Source: Cellulophaga sp. HaHa_2_95
GTDB taxonomy: Bacteria; Bacteroidota; Bacteroidia; Flavobacteriales; Flavobacteriaceae
NCBI RefSeq assembly: GCF_019278565.1
Contig: NZ_CP058988.1
Span: 62,001-126,000 of the forward strand
Reading direction: 5' to 3'
Length of the DNA stretch: 64,000 nucleotides
The notes beneath the pieces were generated by a model. That model ran no database searches. It saw only the letters and a program-made list of their open reading frames with translations, and had not been told where the DNA came from. Positions 45,353-54,619 of the stretch are shown here, piece after piece. The position numbers and the translations under genes were made by a program. How positions within the stretch are numbered: position 1 is the stretch's first letter; each line of letters begins with the position of its first letter.

Positions 45353-45814
45353 TTACCAATTTTGCCCACTTAATTTAAGTGCTGCTATAACAATATCTTT
45401 TCTACTAATTTGCCCTACTAACAACCCATCTTTCAACACTGGCAACCTACGTCTATTATTTTTGTGAAAGATTCCTGCAGCATCAAATATACTAATGTCA
45501 TTACTGATGGTTTCAACATTTTTAGTCATGTAATTATCTACTCTTTTATCTAATATAGGTTGATTAAAGTAGCGACTTTCAGAAATGGTTTTCATACAAT
45601 CAGCTTCAGAGATAATCCCAACCAGAAAACCATTAGAATCTAAAACAGGTCCACCTGAAATATTATGCTTAGTAAATAATTCCATTACTTCTAAAATAGA
45701 TTGTTCTGGGGAAAAAGAAACTAGCTTTCTGGTCATGTAATCTTCGACCAAAATGGGTGCATCAAATTCCTTTTTAACGACTTTACGAATGCCTTGAAAA
45801 CTTTTGATTCCCAT
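45353..45814 (-). CDS. CBS domain pair protein
   Basis: The 153-residue protein contains a tandem CBS pair (about 25-80 and 90-147). The first includes MTRKLVSFSPEQSILEVMELFTKHNISGGPVLDSNGFLVGIISEADCMK, and the second VDNYMTKNVETISNDISIFDAAGIFHKNNRRRLPVL. CBS pairs bind adenosyl nucleotides or other ligands. No effector domain is attached, so it probably acts as a stand-alone regulator. The short N-terminus KSFQGIRKVVKKEFDAPILVEDYMT is also usual for the family. Confidence 0.9.
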   Translation of the reverse strand: MGIKSFQGIRKVVKKEFDAPILVEDYMTRKLVSFSPEQSILEVMELFTKHNISGGPVLDSNGFLVGIISEADCMKTISESRYFNQPILDKRVDNYMTKNVETISNDISIFDAAGIFHKNNRRRLPVLKDGLLVGQISRKDIVIAALKLSGQNW

Positions 45815-46021
45815 ATGTAGTATTTTTAGGTTGATCTTAAATATAACACTTATTCCTAATAAAACAACAACTACTTGACATATAATCGATTAAATAATCA
45901 TAATTTTAAGAAATAGCTTGCCGAATTAGGATTATCAACCTTAGCGATAGTCGGTTGTAACATCCCACTATATTTTTATACATTTACAGAACCCATAAGA
46001 TTGCAACACAATTTCTACCAA

Positions 46022-48307
46022 ATGAAAACAAGCACTTCTACCCTAACTCTTATTTTAATAGGCTTCATAATATATTTTGGATTTAAATCGTCCATGCCAA
46101 GTGATGCTACCTCTAAAGCAGTTCATACGAACCAATTTGATACAGAACGTGCTTTGGCACATGTAAAAAAAATGGCGACAAAACCACATGCCGTTGGTTT
46201 TCCTGCTCACAAAGAAGTACAAAATTATATCCGTAGAGAATTAGAAAAATTAGGTCTAAAAACAAGCTTACAAGAGGGCTACACGACAGGAGATTGGGCT
46301 AACCTAAGTAAGGCAGAAAATATTGTAGCCAAAATAGAAGGTACTGAAAAAGGCAAAGCATTAGTACTTTTATCACATTATGACAGTAACCCACATTCTT
46401 CCTTCGGCGCAAGTGATGCTGGTAGTGGTGTTGCCACAATCCTAGAAGGTGTTCGTGCCTTTTTATCCGAAAATAAAAAACCAAAAAATGACATCATAAT
46501 TTTACTATCTGATGCTGAAGAATTAGGACTAAATGGCGCCGATTTATTTGTAAACAACCACCCATGGAGCAAAGATGTAGGGTTAGTTTTAAATTTTGAA
46601 GCACGAGGTAGTGGCGGCCCATCTTATATGCTGATAGAAACCAATAGAGGTAATAGTACTTTAATCAAAGAATTTACCAAAGCCAATCCTGATTTCCCAG
46701 TTGCAAACTCTTTAGTCTATAGTATTTATAAGATGCTCCCAAATGACACGGATTTAACTATATTTAGAGAAGATGGTGATATTGAAGGTTTAAATTTTGC
46801 ATTTATAGATGATCATTATGATTACCATACCGCGAAGGACACTTACGAGCGCTTAGATAAAAAAACACTAGCCCACCAAGGAAGTTACCTAATGCCGTTG
46901 TTGCATCATTTTAGTGATGCCAACTTAACTAATTTAAAAAGTCTAAGCGATTACAATTATTTTAATGTTCCTTTTTTTAAACTCGTATCCTACCCTTTTG
47001 ATTGGGTTTGGCCGCTTTTCTTTATCGCATTACTATTATTTATAGCTTTAACCGTCTATGGTTTTAAGAAAAAATCTCTAGACCTAAAAAATAGTTTCTT
47101 AAGTTTTGTTCCTTTATTAATTACTATACTAATAAATGGTATCGTCGGGTATTTTAGTTGGACGGTGCTAAAAAGTATCTACCCTCAATATCAAGATATA
47201 CTACATGGGTTTACCTACAATGGGTACACTTATATATCAGCATTTGTTCTTTTCTCTTTAGCCGTATGCTTTTTCGTATACCATAAATTTAGAAAAATTA
47301 ATACAGCAGCTATTCTGGTAGGTCCATTAGTATTTTGGCTTGCCCTATGCGCAGGCTTAACAGCATACTTACCTGGAGCTAATTTTTTCATTATTCCGGT
47401 ATATGCGCTCCTAGCAGCATTTCTTATTGTTATACATCAAGAAAAGCCCAATGCATTATTATTAGTCTTCTTAATTATTCCGGCTTTGTGGATTTTCACT
47501 CCCTTTATCAAAATGTTTCCTGTAGGTCTTGGATTAAAATTGATGGTGGCCTCTACGCTCTTAACTACATTAGTTTTTGCATTAGCCTTACCCTTATTTT
47601 CTTTCTACAAGCATAAAAACAGAATAGGGCTAGTCATGAGTTTGCTGTTTATAATAGCCATGGTTTCTGCTCATATTAATTCTGGTTTTTCAGAAGAAAA
47701 TGCAAACCCGACAAGTCTGGTCTACGTCTATAACAGTGACAAAAACACAGCACAATGGGCAACGTATGATTATGTATTATCTGATTGGACGGCACAATTT
47801 ATAGGAGAAGACAAAAAAGATGCTACCACGCTAGAGAAAAATACTATTAGCAGCAAGTACAAAACAGCATTCACTTATGTTACAAAAGCCCCTATAAAAA
47901 ATATCCTAGTTCCTAAAATTGAAAAAACTAGAGATACTATTATTGGTCATGAACGTTTGGTTAAAATTTGCATTACCCCACAACGAAATGTAAATAGGTT
48001 GGATATCTTTACGCCACAAACCAATATTCTAAAAGCTAGTGTAAATTCCGTTCCCCTATCAGACTTTTTTCTAAAAGAAAGAACTGCAGGTAAATTAATT
48101 ACACACTATATAAGCAATAACGAATATACGGAGTTGAGTTTAACGCTTCCTGTAGGTGAAAAATTTGAATTCAAAATTTATGAAGCGTCGAATGATTTAT
48201 TAAGCAACGCTCTTTTTACCGTACCTGCACGACCAAAAACTGCGATCCCAAAACCCTTTGTTCTTAATGATGCTATATTAGTAACAAAAACGATACATAT
48301 TGAATAA
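46022..48307 (+). CDS. Membrane-bound M28 family peptidase
   Basis: The 761-residue protein starts with a hydrophobic anchor (about 7-21). It continues as an M28 zinc peptidase (about 60-300), with LSHYDSNPHSSFGASDAGSG, LLSDAEELGLNGADLF, LNFEARGSGGPS and DDHYDYHTAKDTYERL as metal or active-site segments. Residues about 310-560 form at least six membrane helices, and a large periplasmic C-terminal domain follows. This architecture occurs in Bacteroidota. A TTG at 46001 is in frame, but the ATG at 46022 is preferred. The downstream gene overlaps its stop by eight bases. Confidence 0.9.
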   Translation: MKTSTSTLTLILIGFIIYFGFKSSMPSDATSKAVHTNQFDTERALAHVKKMATKPHAVGFPAHKEVQNYIRRELEKLGLKTSLQEGYTTGDWANLSKAENIVAKIEGTEKGKALVLLSHYDSNPHSSFGASDAGSGVATILEGVRAFLSENKKPKNDIIILLSDAEELGLNGADLFVNNHPWSKDVGLVLNFEARGSGGPSYMLIETNRGNSTLIKEFTKANPDFPVANSLVYSIYKMLPNDTDLTIFREDGDIEGLNFAFIDDHYDYHTAKDTYERLDKKTLAHQGSYLMPLLHHFSDANLTNLKSLSDYNYFNVPFFKLVSYPFDWVWPLFFIALLLFIALTVYGFKKKSLDLKNSFLSFVPLLITILINGIVGYFSWTVLKSIYPQYQDILHGFTYNGYTYISAFVLFSLAVCFFVYHKFRKINTAAILVGPLVFWLALCAGLTAYLPGANFFIIPVYALLAAFLIVIHQEKPNALLLVFLIIPALWIFTPFIKMFPVGLGLKLMVASTLLTTLVFALALPLFSFYKHKNRIGLVMSLLFIIAMVSAHINSGFSEENANPTSLVYVYNSDKNTAQWATYDYVLSDWTAQFIGEDKKDATTLEKNTISSKYKTAFTYVTKAPIKNILVPKIEKTRDTIIGHERLVKICITPQRNVNRLDIFTPQTNILKASVNSVPLSDFFLKERTAGKLITHYISNNEYTELSLTLPVGEKFEFKIYEASNDLLSNALFTVPARPKTAIPKPFVLNDAILVTKTIHIE

Positions 48308-49109
48308 GACTATTGGAATTCTTGGATGTGGCTGGCTTGGTCTACCCTTAGCTAAATCACTTATTGCAAGCAACTACCCTGTTAAAGGATCGACCACTTC
48401 TGAGGCTAAATTAATACACTTAACCGAGCTTGGCATTGAGGCTTCTAAAATAGTCTTATCCGAAAAAGGAATAATAGGTTCTATAGATGGTTTTTTGACA
48501 AAGATTGAAACACTTATTATAAATGTGCCTCCAAAATTACGTGGAACGAATAAAGAAAATTTCGTAGCAAAAATGGAGCATTTGTTGCAAAAAATTGAAG
48601 CCTCTGCGGTTGAGCATATTATTTTTGTCAGCAGTACCGCGGTATATGGTGAAGTTGATGGTGTTGTTACTGAACAGACAATACCAGCACCTGCTACAGA
48701 ATCGGGTATTCAACTTTTGGCTTCCGAAGATATCTTTAAAAACCATTCGTCATTTAAGACTACCATTATCCGTTTTGGAGGTTTAGTTAGCGAAGATCGG
48801 CATCCAGTTACCATGCTCGTAAAAAAGGAAGGTTTAAAGAATGGGGAAATGCCTGTTAATTTAATCCACAGAGATGATTGCATTCGTATCATTAAAAAAG
48901 TTATAGAGGAGAATTGGAGTTCTGTAATCATTAATGGAGTATACCCTGAACATCCCACTAAGAAAGAATATTATTCGGAAGTAGCACTACAAAGAGGATT
49001 AAATATGCCTGATTATGAGGCTGATAAAACAAAAAAAGGCAAGATTATTAGCGCGGATTACCTGCTAAATGTTAAAAATTTTAAATTCCTCACTTCATTA
49101 AAGAAATAA
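48300..49109 (+). CDS. NAD(P)-binding short-chain dehydrogenase-like protein
   Basis: The 269-residue protein has the Rossmann fingerprint GILGCGWLGLPLAKSL (about 6-21) and later FVSSTAVYGEVDG and IIRFGGLVSEDRHP, as in YeeZ-like SDR proteins of the atypical extended epimerase branch. It probably binds NAD(P), but no substrate is known. It starts at a TTG that overlaps the stop of the M28 peptidase by eight bases, so translation is coupled. Confidence 0.82.
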   Translation: MNKTIGILGCGWLGLPLAKSLIASNYPVKGSTTSEAKLIHLTELGIEASKIVLSEKGIIGSIDGFLTKIETLIINVPPKLRGTNKENFVAKMEHLLQKIEASAVEHIIFVSSTAVYGEVDGVVTEQTIPAPATESGIQLLASEDIFKNHSSFKTTIIRFGGLVSEDRHPVTMLVKKEGLKNGEMPVNLIHRDDCIRIIKKVIEENWSSVIINGVYPEHPTKKEYYSEVALQRGLNMPDYEADKTKKGKIISADYLLNVKNFKFLTSLKK

Positions 49110-49220
49110 CTTACAACAACTTTAAGTGTTTTGACAACAAAAAATAAGGCAAACTGTTAATAAACTAACTATTTCATTATTTAAATTATACTTTTATGAT
49201 ATAATCTTAAATCGGTTAAC

Positions 49221-49595
49221 ATGGTAAATTCAAGTTTAAAAATGAGGATTATTTCCGAATTGGAAAGCCTTATTTCTCAAAGTTGCCCAAATCAAAAAAT
49301 TCAAATAAAACAAAAGAACCTACACATTTCTCTTTTAAAAAAGTATTACAACGCTTCTGATGTTTCTATTGACTATTTCCGGAGAAGAATAACCTTAAAT
49401 GTTATTATTGATGACACGGTTTACAATCCTTCTATAATAAATACTTATCTACCTACATTCCGTGCAGATATACACTTTATCAGTTTAAAATATTTTTTAA
49501 AAGAACGTATAGAACAGGATGCAAGAAGTCTTGCTTTTTATGCAAGCTTACTCAGAACCTACACTAAAGAAGAAAGAGAGTTATTGGTCGTTTAG
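49221..49595 (+). CDS. Uncharacterised protein, 124 residues
   Basis: The 124-residue protein is cytoplasmic by composition, with no signal peptide or membrane segment. It starts MVNSSLKMRIISELESLISQSCP and includes KYYNASDVSIDYFRRRITLN and a final helix RSLAFYASLLRTYTKEERELLVV. I do not recognise any family. It is alone between the SDR gene and a very strong terminator. Confidence 0.6.
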   Translation: MVNSSLKMRIISELESLISQSCPNQKIQIKQKNLHISLLKKYYNASDVSIDYFRRRITLNVIIDDTVYNPSIINTYLPTFRADIHFISLKYFLKERIEQDARSLAFYASLLRTYTKEERELLVV

Positions 49596-49611
49596 AACTA
49601 CTTAGACAAAC

Positions 49612-49647
49612 ACAGAAAAGATACCTAATAGGTATCTTTTCTGTTTT
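49612..49647 (+). terminator. Very strong intrinsic terminator
   Basis: ACAGAAAAGATACCT (49612-49626) pairs with AGGTATCTTTTCTGT (49630-49644), a 15-base stem with an AAT loop, followed by TTT. Confidence 0.92.
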
Positions 49648-49721
49648 AAAGCTTTCCTTAACAGCACGCTATGAATAATTTTTATAGATTAGCGCTCCTA
49701 TAATTTAAGAGAAAGAGAAAA

Positions 49722-50459
49722 ATGAAAAAAATATTAGTTGCTTTATTAATTGGTTTTAGCTTCGCAGGAACTGCACAAACCAAATCTGAATTACAAAAAC
49801 ATTATGAGGCATTCTATAAGCAAATGCGTTTGCAAGGAGATGTTGAGGGCATCATTAATGCTTTGACACATTTAAACGTTCTTAACCCTTCTCAACAAAG
49901 GAATGACACCCTAGCATATATTTACGCTAATGACAATAAGCATATGCAGGCTTTAAATACTATTGGTATTGAAAAAAATGACGCTGATTCTGATTTAGCC
50001 GTTCAAGTAAAAGCAATTTCTTTAAAAGCTCTAAACCAGCCAAAGCGCGCTATTGAGCAATTTGAGGTTTTATTTGAAAGAAATCCTAATCCGTTTTTAG
50101 CGTATGAATTAGCCGATTTAAAAATACAAATAGGAGACCCAAATGGTGCCATGGGAAATATTGAATACGGCATTGCCAATGCTAAAGACGAAATGAAATA
50201 CGCTTTTTATGAGCGCCAACAGCCTTACGAAGTACCTTTAAAAGCTGCTTTCTTACATTTAAAAGGTTTAGTAACTTTCAATTTAAACAGAGAAGACGTA
50301 GACGGAGCTTTAATTTTTATGAACGAAGCATTACAATTAGACCCTAACTTTAATTTAGCTAGCCTAAGTAAACAAGCTTTGGAGAACAAGAAAAATCCTC
50401 CGGCAGCAGAACCTGCTCCAGTAGTTTCTGAAAAGAAAGGCAAAAAAAATAAACAATAG
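49722..50459 (+). CDS. Exported tetratricopeptide repeat protein
   Basis: The 245-residue protein has a signal peptide (MKKILVALLIGFSFAGTAQ). Residues about 20-215 are made of TPR-like helix pairs, including LAYIYANDNKHMQALNTIG, QPKRAIEQFEVLFERNPNPFLAYELADL and GALIFMNEALQLDPNFNLASL. The tail is Pro/Ala-rich and Lys-rich (EKKGKKNKQ). It is likely a periplasmic or outer-membrane-associated scaffold. A strong terminator follows. Confidence 0.87.
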   Translation: MKKILVALLIGFSFAGTAQTKSELQKHYEAFYKQMRLQGDVEGIINALTHLNVLNPSQQRNDTLAYIYANDNKHMQALNTIGIEKNDADSDLAVQVKAISLKALNQPKRAIEQFEVLFERNPNPFLAYELADLKIQIGDPNGAMGNIEYGIANAKDEMKYAFYERQQPYEVPLKAAFLHLKGLVTFNLNREDVDGALIFMNEALQLDPNFNLASLSKQALENKKNPPAAEPAPVVSEKKGKKNKQ

Positions 50460-50477
50460 TACTTACTACTATTGCAT

Positions 50478-50507
50478 AAAAAAAGCGAGCCTAGGCTCGC
50501 TTTTTTT
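50478..50507. terminator. Bidirectional intrinsic terminator
   Basis: GCGAGCC (50485-50491) pairs with GGCTCGC (50494-50500) with A and T runs on either side. It can end both the TPR gene and the opposing SnoaL-like gene. Confidence 0.9.
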
Positions 50508-50520
50508 ATGCAATTCTATT

Positions 50521-51018
50521 TTAGTGCGCTTTCAACTTTTTAATAAGCAAACTGTCTGATTCCTTTTTTAAGGCAATCAAATCATCTACCTTTTCATTTG
50601 GCACGGCAATAGACAAAACATAATGCGCTATTCTCCATTCACCATTGATCTTCTTTAGGACCCCAGATCCACGGCAAATTTTCATTTGTGTATCTAGCAA
50701 CTCATCAAACCAAGCAAAATCTTGCGCACTGTTCACATATATGTTACGTTCTAGAGCCGAAAAGCTCCAAGCTTTCCCCTTGTCAAAATAAGGTCTTGAA
50801 AATTCCTTAAAAGCTTGATTCTGCCAATTTTCAGTAGCATCTGTACCAATGAAAACTCCATCTGTTGTCATTAAATTAAAGTAAGTATCAAAGTCTGCTT
50901 CAGCCGCAGCTTTGTGCCATGCATCCATTACTTTATTCACCTCTTTCTTCGCATCATTTTGTTGTCCAAAACTAAAGGAGAATATTAATAAGAAAAGGGA
51001 GAGTAGTTTATTCATCAA
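50521..51018 (-). CDS. Exported SnoaL-like (NTF2 fold) protein
   Basis: The 165-residue protein has a signal peptide (MMNKLLSLFLLIFSFSFGQ) and a SnoaL/DUF4440-like NTF2-fold domain. The domain begins NKVMDAWHKAAAEADFDTYFNLMTTDGVFIGTDATENW (about 27-64) and ends in GSGVLKKINGEWRIAHYVLSIAVP. It is probably periplasmic and its ligand is unknown. The start (first or second Met) lies inside the end of the lipoprotein gene upstream, with an 11-base overlap, so the two are translated together. Confidence 0.82.
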   Translation of the reverse strand: MMNKLLSLFLLIFSFSFGQQNDAKKEVNKVMDAWHKAAAEADFDTYFNLMTTDGVFIGTDATENWQNQAFKEFSRPYFDKGKAWSFSALERNIYVNSAQDFAWFDELLDTQMKICRGSGVLKKINGEWRIAHYVLSIAVPNEKVDDLIALKKESDSLLIKKLKAH

Positions 51019-51502
51019 ATAAAATTTCAGGTTTTAACGTACTTTTTATCACTACCGAAAATTGATTATTAAAAGCATTGTAAGCTTTGACTAATTCAAT
51101 CACCGTTTTTCTTGGATCTTTATCATACTCCAAATCAAATTTAACCTGTAGCACTTTGGTCTTAAATACCTTCTGTCTGCTCTTTATATCTGCTCTATCA
51201 AAAACTTCAGGGTAGGCAGATGCTTCTAGTAATTTTTGTTTTTCTACTAAATCTTCTAGTACTACAATTAAATCCTCTTTGGTATCTATAGTATAAACCG
51301 CGTTGACCGCAGCATTTAAGGCATTATATTCCGTCCAGTCTTTTAAAATTTCAGTAGCACCAAAACTTGCATTATCTTTCTTTGGAAGCTTTTTAAGCGC
51401 TACAAGTCCCGCAGCAGGATCTTCTTTTACATCCTCCGCCTTTTTTTCTCCACAAGCAATACATCCCAGAAAAACAAGGATAATTAAAAATGATTTATTC
51501 AT
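51008..51502 (-). CDS. Lipoprotein of unknown function
   Basis: The 164-residue protein has a lipoprotein signal peptide: MNKSFLIILVFLGCIACGEKK, with Cys17 (IAC) the likely lipidated residue. The mature part has VAALKKLPKK-type and NAAVNAVYTIDTKEDLIVVLEDLVEKQKLL segments and a C-terminal helical tail, but no motif I recognise. The frame opens five codons earlier (MYLSF), but the ATG at 51502 starts the signal peptide. It overlaps the downstream SnoaL-like gene. Confidence 0.72.
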   Translation of the reverse strand: MNKSFLIILVFLGCIACGEKKAEDVKEDPAAGLVALKKLPKKDNASFGATEILKDWTEYNALNAAVNAVYTIDTKEDLIVVLEDLVEKQKLLEASAYPEVFDRADIKSRQKVFKTKVLQVKFDLEYDKDPRKTVIELVKAYNAFNNQFSVVIKSTLKPEILFDE

Positions 51503-51836
51503 AAAGCTAAGGTACAAATTTTAGGTATTTACAACGATTCTATTTTTATTGTAAGAGAAAAGGAGTACTTTTCTATAGGCCAAATAAAATTAATTCATTT
51601 AGCTGCTATATTGGAGCTATATGACTATAAAAAATGATAAGTCCGTTTTTCTGCAAACTAAGAATCATTCAAAATAGATAGCTATTTTTTAATCTGATTT
51701 ATGATTCCTTTAAAAAAATGTCTATCGGACTAAAAATAATTTAATGGAGCTGCCTAAATATTAAAATTTCTAACGATTTTTGCAGACCTATTTTCTGTAT
51801 AGAATTGGGCAAACTATAACTTTTAAGATGTATTAA
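51503..51836. other. Non-coding gap between divergent genes
   Basis: This stretch of about 330 bases separates the minus-strand lipoprotein gene from the plus-strand threonine dehydrogenase gene. It must hold both promoters, but no exact TAnnTTTG box is evident, and I see no further gene, repeat or stable hairpin. Confidence 0.5.
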
Positions 51837-52775
51837 ATGCAGAAGTCTATTTTAATTATCGGTGCGTGTGGGCAAATAGGAACAGAGCTCACCTTTGCGC
51901 TACGCGAAAAACATGGAAATGAAAATGTAATTGCTAGTGATATACGTGAAGGCAATGCCGATTTAATGGCTTCGGGACCTTTTGAAATTTTAGATGCCAC
52001 TAATTACGAAGCCATTGAAAATGTGGTGATGCATTACGAAATTGAAGAAGTATATCTTATGGCAGCTATGCTTAGCGCTACCGCTGAAAAATTTCCGATG
52101 CGCGCTTGGAATTTGAATATGAATTCGCTTTTCAATGTTTTAAACTTAGCTAAAGAGAAAAAAATTAGTAAATTATTTTGGCCCTCTTCTATTGCTGTTT
52201 TTGGTCCTAATACTCCAAAAGATGATACCGCGCAAAATACGATTATGGAACCTAGTACTGTATATGGTATTAGTAAGCAATCTGGGGAACGTTGGTGTGA
52301 ATATTACTTTAATAAATTTGGTGTAGATGTACGCAGCGTGCGATATCCTGGCTTAATAAGTTGGAAAACATTACCGGGTGGCGGCACCACTGATTATGCG
52401 GTAGAAATTTATCATAAAGCTTTAGAAGAAAAACAATATTCTTGTTTCTTGAAGGAAGATACTTTATTACCAATGATGTTTATGGACGATGCTATTAGAG
52501 CAACCATAGATATTATGGAAACACCTGCCGAAAAAATTAAAATAAGATCTAGCTATAATTTGGCTGCAATGAGCTTTAATCCTTCGGAAATTGCAAAAAG
52601 TATTCGTCAGCATATTCCTGAATTTAAAATAAGCTACGCGCCAGACTTTAGACAACAAATTGCAGATTCTTGGCCTTCTAGCATCAATGATAACAAGGCT
52701 CAAGAAGATTGGGGTTGGAAACCATCTTTTGATTTAGAAAAAACAACACAAGAAATGTTGAAAAATTTAAAATAA
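51837..52775 (+). CDS. tdh: SDR-type L-threonine 3-dehydrogenase
   Basis: The 312-residue protein is an extended short-chain dehydrogenase of the epimerase type. It starts ILIIGACGQIGTELTFAL (NAD-binding GxxGxxG) and has the catalytic Tyr143-x3-Lys147 (VYGISK) with an upstream Ser in WPSSIAVFG. The GLISWKTLPGGGTTDYAVEIYHKAL stretch (about 173-197) and the MFMDDAIRATIDIM segment are typical of the SDR threonine dehydrogenase known from Flavobacterium. It oxidises threonine to 2-amino-3-oxobutyrate with NAD. No kbl gene lies nearby. A terminator follows. Confidence 0.88.
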   Translation: MQKSILIIGACGQIGTELTFALREKHGNENVIASDIREGNADLMASGPFEILDATNYEAIENVVMHYEIEEVYLMAAMLSATAEKFPMRAWNLNMNSLFNVLNLAKEKKISKLFWPSSIAVFGPNTPKDDTAQNTIMEPSTVYGISKQSGERWCEYYFNKFGVDVRSVRYPGLISWKTLPGGGTTDYAVEIYHKALEEKQYSCFLKEDTLLPMMFMDDAIRATIDIMETPAEKIKIRSSYNLAAMSFNPSEIAKSIRQHIPEFKISYAPDFRQQIADSWPSSINDNKAQEDWGWKPSFDLEKTTQEMLKNLK

Positions 52776-52785
52776 CAGCATGTAA

Positions 52786-52815
52786 AAAGCCCTTAACAAA
52801 ATTGTTAAGGGCTTT
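52786..52815. terminator. Bidirectional intrinsic terminator
   Basis: AAAGCCCTTAACAA (52786-52799) pairs with TTGTTAAGGGCTTT (52802-52815), a 14-pair stem between the convergent threonine dehydrogenase and RimB-RimK genes. Confidence 0.9.
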
Positions 52816-52836
52816 AGTATTAACTGAAATTTTTAG

Positions 52837-54243
52837 CTATTTTATAGCAACCTTTAGTTTAGATTCTATAGCCATAATCATACTATTCGCAATATCTTTC
52901 CCTGTGGCATTTTCAATACCTTCTAACCCTGGAGAAGAATTAACTTCTAGTAAAAGAGGCCCTTTATTAGAACGGATAATATCGACCCCCGCAACTGCTA
53001 AGTTCATCACTTTTGCTGCTTTGATGGCTAATTTTTTCTCCTCTTGCGTAATTTTTATGATCGATGCTTTACCTCCTTGATGAATGTTAGCTCTAAATTC
53101 TCCTTTTTCTGCTTGGCGTTGCATGGAAGCAATTACTTTACCGTTGACCACAAAACAGCGAATATCCTGACCGTTTGCTTCTTTAATAAACTCTTGTACC
53201 AAAATATTAGTTTGAACGCTCTTAAAGGCGTTAATAACACTCTCAGCTGCCTTATTCGTTTCCGCTAGAACAACACCCTTACCTTGTGTACTCTCTAATA
53301 ATTTTATAATTAATGGCGCCCCGTTAACCATCTTGATTAGATCTTTTGTATCCATTGGCGATTTTGCAAATCCTGTAATTGGAATATGAATATCGTTTTT
53401 AGAAAACAATTGAGAAGCAAATAATTTATCGCGCGATTGTGTGATGGCTTCTGCTGAATTTAAACAGTAGACTCCCAAATTATCAAACTGACGTATAAGT
53501 GCACAGGCGTAAAAAGTAACTGCTGGTTTTATTCTAGGAATAATAGCATCAAATTCATTTAAAATATTCCCCCCACGGTAGCGTATTTGAGGAGAATGCG
53601 CATCTAGTTTCATGTAAGCATGTTCCACATTTAGGAACACCATTTCATGACCACGTGCCTCTCCTGCTTCTACCAATCTTTTATTGCTATACAGTTCTGG
53701 GTTACTAGCTAAAATAGCTATTTTTAGGCCTGTCTTTTCTTTAAAATAATTAGAATATTTGCTGGTAACTTCCGTAGTTGTAAATTCTTGAATAATAAAA
53801 TTCTTAGCAGGGTTTACCACATACCTATTGTTTAGTGCTTCTCTTCCTAAAAGCATTCTAAACTCCATCGTATCTCTACTCGCTAAAGTTAATTCTACTT
53901 CAAAAGAATCTTCACCAAGGGTCATTAGTGTTTTAATTACATAGCGTTCTTCTGATATTCCTGAGGAACTCTTTACAGTTCTTCTATCTACTAATTTTGC
54001 CTCACACTCTATTGTAATACTTCTGTTATCTTGAATTGGGTTTACTTCAAATTTTACCCATTCCTGAGCCCCTCTAATAAACACTTTCATGTTAGTAGCC
54101 TGTATTGACGAGGTTTTAGCGCCAGAATCTACTCTTGCTTTAATGGCAGGTATCCCTAGACCTTCAAAAACACACCACTCTTCACTACCAACTATTTTTA
54201 AATCTTCCAAATTAATTTTATTTCCAATTAAATCTACACTCAA
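52837..54243 (-). CDS. RimB-RimK fusion: retropepsin-like zinc-protease domain plus ATP-grasp glutamate ligase
   Basis: One 468-residue chain carries two domains that are separate proteins in Pseudomonas. Residues about 15-160 are the RimB/PF05618 ATP-dependent zinc protease domain with a retropepsin-like DSG motif (Asp39 in VDSGAKTSS). Residues about 175-465 are a RimK-type ATP-grasp domain, with [44 protein letters not shown] and [14 protein letters not shown]. RimK adds glutamates to the C-terminus of ribosomal protein S6. There is no ATG. TTG at 54243 is preferred over TTG at 54255, which falls inside the terminator stem of the preceding operon. Confidence 0.88.
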   Translation of the reverse strand: MSVDLIGNKINLEDLKIVGSEEWCVFEGLGIPAIKARVDSGAKTSSIQATNMKVFIRGAQEWVKFEVNPIQDNRSITIECEAKLVDRRTVKSSSGISEERYVIKTLMTLGEDSFEVELTLASRDTMEFRMLLGREALNNRYVVNPAKNFIIQEFTTTEVTSKYSNYFKEKTGLKIAILASNPELYSNKRLVEAGEARGHEMVFLNVEHAYMKLDAHSPQIRYRGGNILNEFDAIIPRIKPAVTFYACALIRQFDNLGVYCLNSAEAITQSRDKLFASQLFSKNDIHIPITGFAKSPMDTKDLIKMVNGAPLIIKLLESTQGKGVVLAETNKAAESVINAFKSVQTNILVQEFIKEANGQDIRCFVVNGKVIASMQRQAEKGEFRANIHQGGKASIIKITQEEKKLAIKAAKVMNLAVAGVDIIRSNKGPLLLEVNSSPGLEGIENATGKDIANSMIMAIESKLKVAIK

Positions 54244-54246
54244 TAC

Positions 54247-54272
54247 AAAGACCAATCATTTGCAGATTGGTC
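54247..54272 (-). terminator. Intrinsic terminator of the spe operon
   Basis: On the minus strand GACCAATC (54272-54265) pairs with GATTGGTC (54257-54250) around a 7-base loop and is followed by TTTGT. It separates the spe operon from the RimB-RimK gene; some read-through is likely, because the gap is short. Confidence 0.7.
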
Positions 54273-54297
54273 CTGTTATTATCTAAAAGAACTATTC

Positions 54298-54615
54298 TTA
54301 ATCCTCATCATCCATATCCCCTTCTTCAGGAATAATATCTGGATCTACTACGGCATCTGGATCGTCATCTTCAAAATCCTCATAATCATCCTCGTCATAA
54401 TTAGCCATGGTAGTTTCTAGCTTAGCACTAATTTTTACCAAATACTTTGTATCTTCTGTAGTTACTTCTACGGCTTCAATACGTTCTCCTTGTGCATTTT
54501 TAAACGAAATAATGTTTAAATCATCATAACCATCAGGATACTTCTCTACCAAAAGCTTTAATACTTCTGGTGTAAGCTTTTTAAAATCAACGATAACTCT
54601 TTTTAAATTGTCCAT
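54298..54615 (-). CDS. Small acidic protein at the end of the spe operon
   Basis: The 105-residue protein has a compact N-terminal domain (about 1-70, starting MDNLKRVIVDFKKLTPEVLKLLVEKYPDGYDDLN). Its tail is almost wholly acidic (about 72-105, with NYDEDDYEDFEDDDPDAVV and EEGDMDDED). It could bind a polyamine or a basic protein, which is inference. It starts four bases after the DHS-like gene, so it is cotranscribed. I know no function for it; homologues in databases are often labelled hypothetical. Confidence 0.72.
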   Translation of the reverse strand: MDNLKRVIVDFKKLTPEVLKLLVEKYPDGYDDLNIISFKNAQGERIEAVEVTTEDTKYLVKISAKLETTMANYDEDDYEDFEDDDPDAVVDPDIIPEEGDMDDED

Positions 54616-54619
54616 ATAA

